From positions 1,116,001 to 1,180,000 of the forward strand of contig NZ_CP014137.1 in assembly GCF_002291445.1 (NCBI RefSeq): a DNA stretch of 64,000 nucleotides. The letters run 5' to 3'. This DNA is from Brenneria goodwinii (GTDB lineage: Bacteria > Pseudomonadota > Gammaproteobacteria > Enterobacterales > Enterobacteriaceae). The position numbers and the translations under genes were made by a program. Under the pieces are notes generated by a model, which saw only the letters and a list, made by a program, of their open reading frames with translations, was not told the origin of the DNA and made no database searches. Positions 8,581 through 15,195 of this stretch are shown piece by piece. Within the stretch, counting starts at the first letter, position 1; every line of letters starts with the position of its first letter.

Positions 8581-8878
8581 CATCTAAACCAACCTGGCGT
8601 TTTAGCCGCGCATCATCAGCATCAGATTCGGGCATGGCTGCAGTGATGCGATGCCACAAGAAATATGCACCAACTGCCCAGTCTCGATACAAATCAGAAC
8701 CCGAATCAGCGCAACTCTTTGAATTAGCCATAAACCCGGTAATTTGCTGGGTGGCAATTCGCGTTATCTCTTCGTATGTCAGAGCGTTTGCCATTTCATC
8801 CCCTTTACCCTTATCGACGGGTCGTCGGAACGTTGATACCTGCTGCGCGATTACTTCAATTTCAGCAACTGCCGTCAT
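8573..8878 (-). CDS. First gene of the left early operon, unknown function
   Basis: 101 aa if started at ATG 8878 (GAGG nine bases upstream), or 73 aa from ATG 8794, which has a better site (AGGGG five bases upstream) and begins MANALTYEEITRIATQQ. The mostly helical sequence DLYRDWAVGAYFLWHRITAA is not one I recognise. It is the first gene after the leftward promoter, where anti-host or antitermination functions often sit, but nothing in the sequence proves that. Confidence 0.65.
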   Translation of the reverse strand: MTAVAEIEVIAQQVSTFRRPVDKGKGDEMANALTYEEITRIATQQITGFMANSKSCADSGSDLYRDWAVGAYFLWHRITAAMPESDADDARLKRQVGLDDD

Positions 8879-8981
8879 GTTCTTACGCCTCGGGCTGGCT
8901 ACTTGGTCACCGTGCAGATACGAAGTAACTCGGGGTATTGCTTCGTATGGGTCTGGCTGGTGGCGTTGCTGCGTTGAGGTT

Positions 8982-9010
8982 ATTAAATCACTGGTTTATA
9001 TTATTGTCAA
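8982..9010 (-). promoter_or_regulatory. Leftward early promoter (PL-like)
   Basis: On the minus strand TTGACA (9005-9010), a 17-bp spacer, then TTTAAT (8982-8987). This is a near-consensus sigma-70 promoter reading into the left operon. The leader before 8878 contains a hairpin with arms ATACGAAG/CTTCGTAT (8918-8948). I see no copy of the repressor palindrome over it, so its control is unclear. Confidence 0.75.
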
Positions 9011-9071
9011 TCATGGATTCAAATGAAAATAAATCTAGGGTTTATTTGTATGGAGAAGGATTATCCGAAAT

Positions 9072-9097
9072 GGGATAGGTAGGGGTAGGGGTAGGGG
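9072..9097 (+). other. G-rich tandem repeat, possible G-quadruplex
   Basis: GGG-ATAGGTA-GGGG-TA-GGGG-TA-GGGG gives four G runs with short loops, built on a GGGGTA tandem repeat. It lies about 60-90 bp upstream of the leftward promoter. Confidence 0.55.
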
Positions 9098-9123
9098 AAG
9101 AACAGAAACTACAGGCACAAAAA

Positions 9124-9141
9124 AACCCGCATTCGCGGGTT
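9124..9141 (-). terminator. Terminator of the lipoprotein gene
   Basis: AACCCGC-ATTC-GCGGGTT, followed on the minus strand by a run of T's. It insulates the left operon from the lysogeny genes upstream. Confidence 0.85.
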
Positions 9142-9160
9142 GGTTGTCATTTCAATTAGA

Positions 9161-9565
9161 TTAATTTACAGGCTTCACTCTACCATACGTCGCATTCAGT
9201 GTGGTGTCGTACAGCACCCCACCTGAGAAAATGAATACGTGTTTCTGGTTACCCGTATAGCCACCATAGCTATTTTTTGCGTTAACAAGGACAGGAATCA
9301 CATACCCATAGGTTACTCCTCCGCCCGAAGGTGCCCACGGACCGTCCTGCGCATAACCTTTAAATGTTGGCAAAAAACTATATTGTGCGCTGTATGGATC
9401 TTTAAGCGTCGCCGCAAAATGACTCTTTACCAAATCTTGGTAATTATTGGGCAACTCGCCGTAGCTTGCTGAAGAGATCTGGGCGGGTGATGGGGGTTGC
9501 TGTGTTGCACATCCAGCCAAAGCTAAAGAAGCCATTAATATGCTAATAATTGCTATTTTTTTCAA
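9161..9565 (-). CDS. Small lipoprotein of unknown function
   Basis: 134 aa with a type II signal: MKKIAIISILMASLALAGC, lipobox LAGC with Cys19, then a short linker and a beta-rich domain (YDTTLNATYGRVKPVN at the end). Start codon is TTG at 9563-9565, with GAGGG upstream. It is likely anchored in the envelope. It has its own terminator and lies in the region expressed in lysogens, so surface modification or superinfection exclusion is possible, but that is inference from position only. Confidence 0.75.
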   Translation of the reverse strand: MKKIAIISILMASLALAGCATQQPPSPAQISSASYGELPNNYQDLVKSHFAATLKDPYSAQYSFLPTFKGYAQDGPWAPSGGGVTYGYVIPVLVNAKNSYGGYTGNQKHVFIFSGGVLYDTTLNATYGRVKPVN

Positions 9566-9627
9566 TTCTCTACCCTCGTAAGTAACAAACTATTACATGA
9601 TATCACTGGGCATAAGAAGGGTAAAAA

Positions 9628-9681
9628 AAATCCCGCCGGGGCGGGATGGAGTATTGACACAAAAAACCAGCACGGGGCTGG
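9628..9681 (-). terminator. Two tandem terminators downstream of the ParA-like gene
   Basis: The first hairpin is CCAGC/GCTGG (9667-9681), followed on the minus strand by six T's. The second is ATCCCGCC-GG-GGCGGGAT (9630-9647), followed by eight T's. Together they make a strong stop for the minus-strand parA-like transcript. Confidence 0.85.
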
Positions 9682-9694
9682 GAGAGGAGATTAA

Positions 9695-10780
9695 TTACAA
9701 GCAGTTAACTACAGTAGTAACATCAGTCTCTAGTGCATCAATTTGCGCTTTGTTAGCCTGTGTAGCCATACCGTATATTGTATAGCTTTTATGCTGAAGT
9801 TTGCTAAGAGGAGATCCTTCGTGAGTTATGATTGCCGCTAATGTGTTGCCATCTTTAACGTTTTTAACCCTTTCATCTAGCTTCTCATCGGTAAATAAAT
9901 GGGGGTGAGTTTTCAAAAGATCGATAGTAATTCTTTTTATCTCTTCAGCGTGTGATTTGAATGCTTTTGCTGCATCGCGTTCGTTTGTTCTTGACCGGTT
10001 TTGGACGAATACATGGAGTTTGGGTAGTGTAATAAGGTTTTGATTTGCTTCCTTATTAAAATCTAAAAACATTTCATCTTGTTCGGATTTATCGATTGAT
10101 ACCCCATAAATCAGCTTCACAAGATTTTTTATGCCGCGTATTGATGCGGCATCAGCTGTGCAAGGGATTATGATTCTATTTGATGCAACAACACCAAGTT
10201 CGGTATAGCTTGCGAAGCTTGGATTACAGTCAATGAAAAATGTTTTTGCTCTGTCTGAAACGTTTTTGTCAGTTTCGAATGAGGCTATCAGGTCAACTAA
10301 AAGAGAGCGACTTTTTTTCCATGCTTCTTTCACAGGCGATGAGCCAATATGGGAAATTAATCTCGAGCAAATATCAAGATCTACATCTCCTGGGAGTATG
10401 TATAGATTCTCCGGCATTTTGTCGTTAACAGTGTATGCGCGAACAAAATATGATGATTCGTTTCCAAGTCGAGACAAGGGCGAATTACTAAATCGCTCCT
10501 TGATGTATCCTGCTATTGTAGCGTTTCTATCACGCAGATTATTTAGATTTTCTTCTCCGGTGCCGTTTCCACCGAGAATTATCTCTGATACGTTAGATTG
10601 TGGACAAGCATCGATGACTACAACATCTTCCTCAGGATTGGCAATAGCATACTCAACTGCAAGGTTGTAGGTTAAAAATGTTTTCCCAACTCCTCCCTTA
10701 TTATTCCAGACTAAATATTTCTTATTGCTTTCAATCATTTCTGGCGCTCCGCCCACAATTTTAGCTTGACTTTCCATCAT
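9695..10780 (-). CDS. ParA/MinD-family P-loop ATPase without ParB partner
   Basis: 361 aa. A deviant Walker A, WNNKGGVGKTFLTYNLA, near residue 26 and VVVIDACPQSN (Walker A') place it in the ParA family; the sensor-like FFIDCNPS (about residue 180) fits Walker B. The C-terminal third (KLHVFVQNRSRTNERDAAKAF) is not one I can assign. Start at ATG 10780, with AGGA seven bases upstream. No parB gene or centromere-like iteron array lies beside it, so plasmid-style partition is unlikely. It is preceded 23 bp upstream by a small membrane gene. Base composition is AT-richer than the surrounding phage genes, indicating separate acquisition. Confidence 0.85.
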   Translation of the reverse strand: MMESQAKIVGGAPEMIESNKKYLVWNNKGGVGKTFLTYNLAVEYAIANPEEDVVVIDACPQSNVSEIILGGNGTGEENLNNLRDRNATIAGYIKERFSNSPLSRLGNESSYFVRAYTVNDKMPENLYILPGDVDLDICSRLISHIGSSPVKEAWKKSRSLLVDLIASFETDKNVSDRAKTFFIDCNPSFASYTELGVVASNRIIIPCTADAASIRGIKNLVKLIYGVSIDKSEQDEMFLDFNKEANQNLITLPKLHVFVQNRSRTNERDAAKAFKSHAEEIKRITIDLLKTHPHLFTDEKLDERVKNVKDGNTLAAIITHEGSPLSKLQHKSYTIYGMATQANKAQIDALETDVTTVVNCL

Positions 10781-10803
10781 TATCATGTCCTGTGCGTAAT
10801 TGT

Positions 10804-11085
10804 CTATAAAATCGTTAAGCGGCGACGTAAGTACTGCAAATTGTTTTGAATTTTCTTTTCCAAGGAAAACTTATCAGGCCGCCGCCTACCAGTTCTTATC
10901 CTAGTCTCTTCATCGTAAATGTGCTGTGACTCTTTCAGGATCCCGTCCACATACTCAATCTTTTCTACACCGTTTCGCCATTGTTATTGAATAGCATGAA
11001 CAATTATCGAAACGACACAACCAAGAAAACTTCCTGTCAACAGCGTTGCCTGGAACAGAGCCATGTAAGTAGGTGATTTCATCAT
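10804..11085 (-). pseudogene. Small membrane protein gene interrupted by an in-frame TAA
   Basis: One reading frame of 94 codons. It starts ATG 11083-11085 as MMKSPTYMALFQATLLTG, has a membrane helix to residue 33 (FLGCVVSIIVHAIQ), then TAA at 10984-10986, then 59 more open codons (QWRNGVEKIEYVDG...QNNLQYLRRRLTIL) ending at TAG 10804-10806. The second half looks like coding sequence and leads into the ParA gene after 23 bp. Possibilities are a nonsense mutation, a functional 33-aa peptide, or stop readthrough. No family recognised. Confidence 0.45.
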
Positions 11086-11322
11086 CCGGCAGTATTCCCT
11101 AACCTCTCGATCTCCCATCCCTATATTTCGCATGTGCACGGCTGTCTAGTAGAGTTTTTGGGATATAAAATAAAAAGCGATAAAGAAAGTAATGACGTAG
11201 CATGAAATGAAAAATAATAAATAAATTATGGTATTACCCACTATGTCAGGTTGGATATCTTGGCTACACGAACCGTACCTTATCCTCTACTTGCCACGCC
11301 TGTAATTTTGCAATTATCGTTG

Positions 11323-11697
11323 TTACTCAGCTGGCTTATACCTACCTCTGAGGTACTTCTCCACATACTCGTCGATTTCTTTCAAGCGAGTCTGGAAGAG
11401 GGTAATCATCCGTTCGCGTTCAGCTTCTGGTAACTGGCGATACAGGTTAAGCATCTTTATTTCGTCGCTGCTTAACCCGGTTGACTCTTCGACGTTCTCA
11501 CCCAGCAACCAGGAGACAGAGACACCTACCGCATCCGCGATGGAAATGGCTGATTCTTTACTGATTTTCCCCTTTTTGAACCAGCCGTTTACCGCCTGAG
11601 GGGTAACCCCGGCTATGCGAGCCATTTCAGCTTTACTGATCCCTCGATCACTGATTTCAGACAGCCTGGAAATCAGTGTGGGGTTTGTTTCTTCCAT
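11323..11697 (-). CDS. cI: Short prophage repressor, HTH only
   Basis: 124 aa (127 if the ATG at 11706 is used). The N-terminal HTH_3 domain (ISKAEMARIAGVTPQAVNGWFKKGK) binds operators; the rest is a helical tail (SDEIKMLNLYRQLPEAERERM). There is no S24 peptidase domain and none of its cleavage residues, so it cannot self-cleave like lambda CI. It is divergent from the Cro gene and ends without a near downstream gene. The start at 11697 has GAGG ten bases upstream. The proposed promoter would start its transcript at the ATG of 11706. Confidence 0.88.
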   Translation of the reverse strand: MEETNPTLISRLSEISDRGISKAEMARIAGVTPQAVNGWFKKGKISKESAISIADAVGVSVSWLLGENVEESTGLSSDEIKMLNLYRQLPEAERERMITLFQTRLKEIDEYVEKYLRGRYKPAE

Positions 11698-11715
11698 TTT
11701 TCTCATGCCTCTATT

Positions 11716-11732
11716 GTAAACGATAAGTTTAC
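11716..11732. promoter_or_regulatory. Repressor operator O1 within the repressor promoter
   Basis: Palindrome GTAAAC-GATAA-GTTTAC. It lies between TTGAGT (-35) and TACAAT (-10) on the minus strand, spacing 16, so binding here would control the repressor's own promoter. Confidence 0.75.
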
Positions 11733-11749
11733 CCACTCAATATATCTAC

Positions 11750-11780
11750 ACTTTGCATTTTATATAAATCTGTGGTTTAC
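11750..11780 (+). promoter_or_regulatory. Rightward early promoter with operator O2
   Basis: A possible rightward promoter reads TTGCAT, 17 bp, TTTACT. The imperfect palindrome ATAAAT-CTGTG-GTTTAC (11764-11780) has the same architecture as O1 and covers the -10 region. It would repress cro-ydaT transcription. Confidence 0.55.
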
Positions 11781-11808
11781 TTTTCTTGTCATATACAGGA
11801 GGAAGAAG

Positions 11809-12039
11809 ATGACCGCTCTTGACAAAGCAATTCAATCGGCTGGTTCCGCAAGGAAACTGGCATCAGATATTGGCGTTACAAGCATGGCCGTTAGCTATTG
11901 GAAAAACCGTGATAATGGTGTTGTTCCGCCCAGGCACGTACTGCCAATTTTTAGTCTTACCGGCGTTACCCCCCACGAACTGCGCCCAGATCTTTACCCA
12001 AACCCAACTGACGGCCTACCCAAGGAACAGGAGGCATAA
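11809..12039 (+). CDS. Cro-like regulator, YdaS family
   Basis: 76 aa. The N-terminal helix-turn-helix (AIQSAGSARKLASDIGVTSMAVSYWKN, residues 7-33) and the ending VTPHELRPDLYPNP are typical of YdaS/Cro proteins, which dimerise on operators between divergent promoters. Strong ribosome site AGGAGGAAGAAG. It is divergent from the repressor and abuts the YdaT-like gene with no gap. The phage logic is Cro, not toxin-antitoxin. Confidence 0.85.
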   Translation: MTALDKAIQSAGSARKLASDIGVTSMAVSYWKNRDNGVVPPRHVLPIFSLTGVTPHELRPDLYPNPTDGLPKEQEA

Positions 12040-12609
12040 ATGCAAACCATCTCTTATCAGGATGATAACTACGCCAATCCGGGATTATTGAAATCAAAAA
12101 ATCAATCTTCTCGCCGAGCTGGCGCCGCTGGCCATGTTGCCGTTCGTGAAGCTGTAGAGGCATGGCAGAAAACATTGCCGGGCAGGGCACAGGAAACCAT
12201 CGCGCAGCTGGTGGTGGACGAATGGCGCCGTCGTGGCGGCCGCGGCCTGCAATTAGGTGATTCTACCCGCAATAACAGACAAAACATTTTCCGCTGGCTG
12301 GATAACCCGTTCAACTCGCGGCGCTACGCCGGGTATGTCGCGCAGCTGGCGCCGGTAATTGCAGACGTAATGCCGATCGAGATTGCCCGCCAGTACGGAT
12401 TGAAGAAGGGCAAGACAAAAGCGGAACTGGTGGCCGCCGCGTCGCGCGAATGTTCTGAGGCGAAACAGGCGGCGTTATTAGAAGCGCCATTACACGTTCT
12501 AGAAAAAGAGGTGAGGGAAGGGATTGAATCGCTAATGCGTCTAATGCCGATGGATAGCTGGGGGCCGGTCCTTAGTGGCGTAGCCACCATGCTGGGGCAA
12601 TGTTTTTAA
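12040..12609 (+). CDS. YdaT-like protein (CII analogue)
   Basis: 189 aa. The central segment NNRQNIFRWLDNP followed by YVAQLAPVIADVMPIEIARQ resembles the YdaT domain (NTQKIFRWVE...LLPAIEKSMP in the Rac-type protein). YdaT proteins are toxic when overproduced and have a CII-like place next to Cro. The N-terminus carries an extra basic region (SSRRAGAAGHVAVREAVEAW). The gene ends inside repeat copy 4. Function as an activator is inferred from position. Confidence 0.78.
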   Translation: MQTISYQDDNYANPGLLKSKNQSSRRAGAAGHVAVREAVEAWQKTLPGRAQETIAQLVVDEWRRRGGRGLQLGDSTRNNRQNIFRWLDNPFNSRRYAGYVAQLAPVIADVMPIEIARQYGLKKGKTKAELVAAASRECSEAKQAALLEAPLHVLEKEVREGIESLMRLMPMDSWGPVLSGVATMLGQCF

Positions 12610-12624
12610 TCGAGTTTTGACCAA
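12608..12624 (+). repeat. Dispersed early-region repeat, copy 4
   Basis: AATCGAGTTTTGACCAA on the plus strand. It overlaps the ydaT stop, and its last base starts the ATG of the next gene. Confidence 0.85.
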
Positions 12625-12864
12625 TGAACCATCAAGAATTTATTGCAAAGCACGTCCGGGAGGATTTGCTGGGAAAAGGTTACACACCAGGAGCGGCCCA
12701 GGGGGGGGGTAGACAAGGCGCTGGAGTATTACCCCCGAGTCTCCCAGTCCAGCGGTAAAGGCCGGATGATTGATGACTGCCTGCGAGAGGGGCGCTTATG
12801 GGCGGAAAAGTACAGCCTTAAGCCAAATAAGGGGAAGGGCGCGCCGGCGCGTAACAGGCGGTAA
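12624..12864 (+). pseudogene. Small phage gene split by a 9-G tract frameshift
   Basis: From ATG 12624 the frame reads MNHQEFIAKHVREDLLGKG and YTPGAAQ, then meets nine G's (12701-12709) and leaves its frame, stopping early. With eight G's it would continue GVDKALEYYPRVSQSSGKGR and end at TAA 12862-12864 as one protein of 79 aa. The second half is clearly coding. The cause may be a real mutation, a phase-variable tract, or a sequencing error. The in-frame ATG at 12643 is not a credible start. Function unknown. Confidence 0.6.
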
Positions 12865-12878
12865 CGAGTTTTGACCAA
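12863..12878 (+). repeat. Dispersed early-region repeat, copy 5
   Basis: AACGAGTTTTGACCAA on the plus strand, overlapping the stop codon of the preceding gene. One base shorter than the consensus; no ATG follows. Confidence 0.8.
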
Positions 12879-12902
12879 TAAACATTACGAAGGAACCCAG
12901 CT

Positions 12903-12998
12903 ATGAAAGAGCGCGGGATTATTTTTAATGGCCATGCAAGTTGGCAGGCCACAGCGTGTAGCTGGGGCATCATGCATCGCCGCAGTGAGGGCGATTAA
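12903..12998 (+). CDS. 31-aa peptide before the replication gene
   Basis: MKERGIIFNGHASWQATACS and on to HRRSEGD. AAGGAA lies nine bases upstream, and its TAA shares bases with the ATG of the next gene (TAATG), so it may serve to couple translation. The first residues resemble the start of common MKERGxxF phage proteins, so it may be a truncated relic. Confidence 0.45.
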   Translation: MKERGIIFNGHASWQATACSWGIMHRRSEGD

Positions 12999-13975
12999 TG
13001 GCTTACGAATGGATCAAGGTCGAGGTGATCACGCCCGACAAGCCGGAAATTTACCAACTGGCCGAAATATTGAACATCGACCCTGATTCCGTGTTGGGAA
13101 AATTGATCCGTATCTGGGCGTGGGCCGACCAGCAAACGATAGATGGTAACGCAAATTGTAACGCTGCGAGCGTTACAAAAAACGCCATTGATCGTATCGC
13201 TTTTTTGCCTGGATTTGCTGACGCGCTATTACAGGTGGGGTGGTTAAGAAACGAGGGTAACACTTTGGTCTTTCCTAACTTCGATAGGCACAACGGTAAA
13301 TCATCTAAAAAACGGACACTTACAAACAGGCGCGTTACAGAACACCGCAAAAAACCACCAAACGGTAACGCAAATAGTAACGCTACGAGCGTTACATCAG
13401 CGTTTCAAAAAGCGTTACCAGAAGAAGAATTAGAAGAAGAAATAAAAGATAAACCCCCACACATAACGCGCGAGGAAAATTTACCTCCTGCTGAAAATAA
13501 TGGGCTGCCGGAATACATACCGGGTGTCGATGAACCGATCGGTAAATTCCCGATGTTCTCAGGTTGGACCCCATCCCTGGATTTCCGACAGCGTGCAGCA
13601 CTGGGGGGAATCATCCTGGCGGAAGACTACCAGCCAACCGAATTGGCATCGTTTGTCATGTACTGGCAGCCGGAGGGGAAGGCATTCCACCAGCTCCAGT
13701 GGGAGCAGAAATTCGCCCGACACATCCAGCAGGAGCGGAGCAGGGCGGGTAAACAAAAAACCGGAGGTCCAAATGCAAAACCGCAATCAAACACCCCCAG
13801 CAGTGGCGAATCCCGCGCCATGCAGAAATTCCGAGAGGCCCAGGCCCAGCGATACGGACCTGATTTTGTCCAGCCTGTGGGAGGCGATGATCGAGATATA
13901 CACGGATCGTTGGATAACCAAGAACGGGGCGGTAGCGCCTTCGGCCTGGATCGCGACGATTGGTCATCTGACTGA
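12998..13975 (+). CDS. Replication initiator, O-like, with DnaT-type domain
   Basis: 325 aa. The N-terminal domain (YEWIKVEVITPDKPEIYQLA...) binds DNA in related phage proteins. The middle, encoded by the iteron-like origin repeats, is low-complexity (NGNANCNAASVT, NGNANSNATSVT, EEELEEEIKDK). The C-terminal domain FSGWTPSLDFRQRAALGG through FVMYWQPEGKAFHQLQWEQKF is DnaT-like, which in DnaT takes part in primosome assembly. It would bind the origin inside its own gene and, with the downstream P protein, load host helicase. The last 203 bp overlap P in another frame. Confidence 0.85.
   Translation: MAYEWIKVEVITPDKPEIYQLAEILNIDPDSVLGKLIRIWAWADQQTIDGNANCNAASVTKNAIDRIAFLPGFADALLQVGWLRNEGNTLVFPNFDRHNGKSSKKRTLTNRRVTEHRKKPPNGNANSNATSVTSAFQKALPEEELEEEIKDKPPHITREENLPPAENNGLPEYIPGVDEPIGKFPMFSGWTPSLDFRQRAALGGIILAEDYQPTELASFVMYWQPEGKAFHQLQWEQKFARHIQQERSRAGKQKTGGPNAKPQSNTPSSGESRAMQKFREAQAQRYGPDFVQPVGGDDRDIHGSLDNQERGGSAFGLDRDDWSSD
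13146..13418. other. Candidate phage replication origin inside the O-like gene
   Basis: Eight copies of GTAACGC or its complement GCGTTAC, at 13146, 13158, 13170, 13332, 13365, 13377, 13389 and 13412. Two of the sets form the hairpin-like palindromes GTAACGCT-GCG-AGCGTTAC (13158-13176) and GTAACGCT-ACG-AGCGTTAC (13377-13395). A purine/AT-rich tract (about 13420-13455) follows. Iterons plus an AT-rich tract within the initiator gene is the lambda ori layout. Confidence 0.65.
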
Positions 13976-14429
13976 GGCGCAGCTTACCAGGGTGATTAAC
14001 CGCTGCCTGGAACGCTGCGCTGCCGGCAACACCTGGCCGCCAGACCTGGCTGAATTCATGTCGCTGGTAACCGAGTGCGGCGCCAATCCGTTCGGGCTGA
14101 ACGTCGATGACGTGATGGCCGAGTACAAGCGCTGGCGAAACGAGTCATACCGGTATTCCGGCAGTGAGAAATTCCCGTGGCGCCACCCGGTTTTGTATCA
14201 CATCTGCATCGAGATGCGCCGGGCCGGCGTTGAGCGTCGAATGACAGCGGGGGAGTTGGAACGCCTGGCAGAGCGTCTGCTGACGAAATGGGTAAAAAAC
14301 GTGAGTAACGGGATGAGTATTCCGCCGATTCGCCGGCAGCTCGCGGCGCCGAAACACCCCGCAGGGCCGACGCCCGCCCAACTGATGCACGAAGAGTACC
14401 TCCGCAAGAAAGCGGCAGGATTGATTTAA
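13773..14429 (+). CDS. Replication protein P family
   Basis: 218 aa. DTDLILSSLWEAMIEIYTDR, then FMSLVTECGANPFGLNVDDV and ESYRYSGSEKFPWRHPVLYH, is the pattern of phage P proteins, which bring host DnaB to the origin complex. Start at ATG 13773 with GGAGG five bases upstream; the open frame extends further back but lacks a site. It overlaps the O gene by 203 bp in a different frame. Confidence 0.85.
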   Translation: MQNRNQTPPAVANPAPCRNSERPRPSDTDLILSSLWEAMIEIYTDRWITKNGAVAPSAWIATIGHLTEAQLTRVINRCLERCAAGNTWPPDLAEFMSLVTECGANPFGLNVDDVMAEYKRWRNESYRYSGSEKFPWRHPVLYHICIEMRRAGVERRMTAGELERLAERLLTKWVKNVSNGMSIPPIRRQLAAPKHPAGPTPAQLMHEEYLRKKAAGLI

Positions 14430-14433
14430 CAAC

Positions 14434-14450
14434 AATCGAGTTTTGACCAA
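14434..14450 (+). repeat. Dispersed early-region repeat, copy 6
   Basis: AATCGAGTTTTGACCAA on the plus strand, between P and the next gene. Its last A is the first base of that gene's ATG. Confidence 0.85.
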
Positions 14451-14719
14451 TGACCAGAAAAATGACCACGCAACAGCGAGTTGCACGCTACATCCGCATG
14501 AAAGAAGGCTTAACTCCGGCGGAGTTGGCCCGTTGTCTGAACCTGACTACCCGGGAAGTAAGCCACGCCATTGATACGTTGAAAAAGGCCGGTGTCATTC
14601 AATCAATTGGCTCATGCCGGAAAGCGAAATATTACCCAGCGGGGAAAGCTGAAATAGCGTTCGGTGTTCATCCGGCTCAGGCCCGGCTTAACAAACTTTT
14701 GGCGGAGGTCCGGGTATGA
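14450..14719 (+). CDS. Small winged-helix DNA-binding protein
   Basis: 89 aa. TQQRVARYIRMKEGLTPAEL followed by ARCLNLTTREVSHAIDTLKK and a wing (GVIQSIGSCRKAKYYPAG) makes a MarR-like winged helix. The only upstream purine block is GAG inside repeat copy 6, ten bases from the ATG. It could regulate early genes or belong to replication. I cannot name a family. Confidence 0.7.
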   Translation: MTRKMTTQQRVARYIRMKEGLTPAELARCLNLTTREVSHAIDTLKKAGVIQSIGSCRKAKYYPAGKAEIAFGVHPAQARLNKLLAEVRV

Positions 14720-15195
14720 AACCTGATATGTCTACGGCCGTGATGATCGAAATCATTCGCTCCATGGCCGCCAATAATCAAATGCCGGAAGAGCACTTTT
14801 TGAGTGCTGTAGCCGCTCGAATTGAACGACTTTTGTCTTCTGAATCCGGCAGCTCTCTGGAGCTAAACAGCATCAGGGCCATGATAGATATTCCCGTTAC
14901 TGAATCTGTGCAGGCTGGCGTCGCTAAAGAGCTTACCCGATTGAATACGGAAATATTGGCGATTCGGTCGGAATTGTCAGGACAGCAAAAGCCGGAGCCG
15001 TTCATGTATGGAATCATGACGCCGGATGGCAGAGCATATTTGGAGGAAATGTGCGTAAGTAATAATCCAGAACTCCTGGAAAGTGAGGTTGATTATCTAA
15101 ACGAAGATGACGGTATAGCGGAAGGAGAATCCAAATATTCTGTCATCCCACTCTATGCCGAGCTGCAATCCGTAAGGACGGTAACGCATGACTGA
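14716..15195 (+). CDS. Phage protein of unknown function, 159 aa
   Basis: Helical N-terminal half (MSTAVMIEIIRSMAANNQMP, AARIERLLSSESGSS) and an acidic C-terminal half (LLESEVDYLNEDDGIAEGES). GGAGG lies upstream; the ATG overlaps the previous stop (ATGA). It is co-translated with the methyltransferase gene downstream, which it overlaps by 8 bp. No family recognised. Confidence 0.7.
   Translation: MKPDMSTAVMIEIIRSMAANNQMPEEHFLSAVAARIERLLSSESGSSLELNSIRAMIDIPVTESVQAGVAKELTRLNTEILAIRSELSGQQKPEPFMYGIMTPDGRAYLEEMCVSNNPELLESEVDYLNEDDGIAEGESKYSVIPLYAELQSVRTVTHD

Noticed and set aside
9695..10780. A plasmid-type ParAB partition system
   Set aside because: There is no ParB or centromere array, and integrase plus att sites show that the phage is integrated.
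11323..11736. A longer repressor starting at GTG 11736
   Set aside because: That start lies beyond operator O1 and the proposed -10, so the extra codons are the control region.
12643..12864. A 73-aa gene starting at 12643
   Set aside because: No ribosome site; its first residues come from the wrong frame before the G tract.
13500..13772. N-terminal extension of the P-like gene
   Set aside because: Its sequence is a shadow of the O gene; a strong ribosome site marks ATG 13773.
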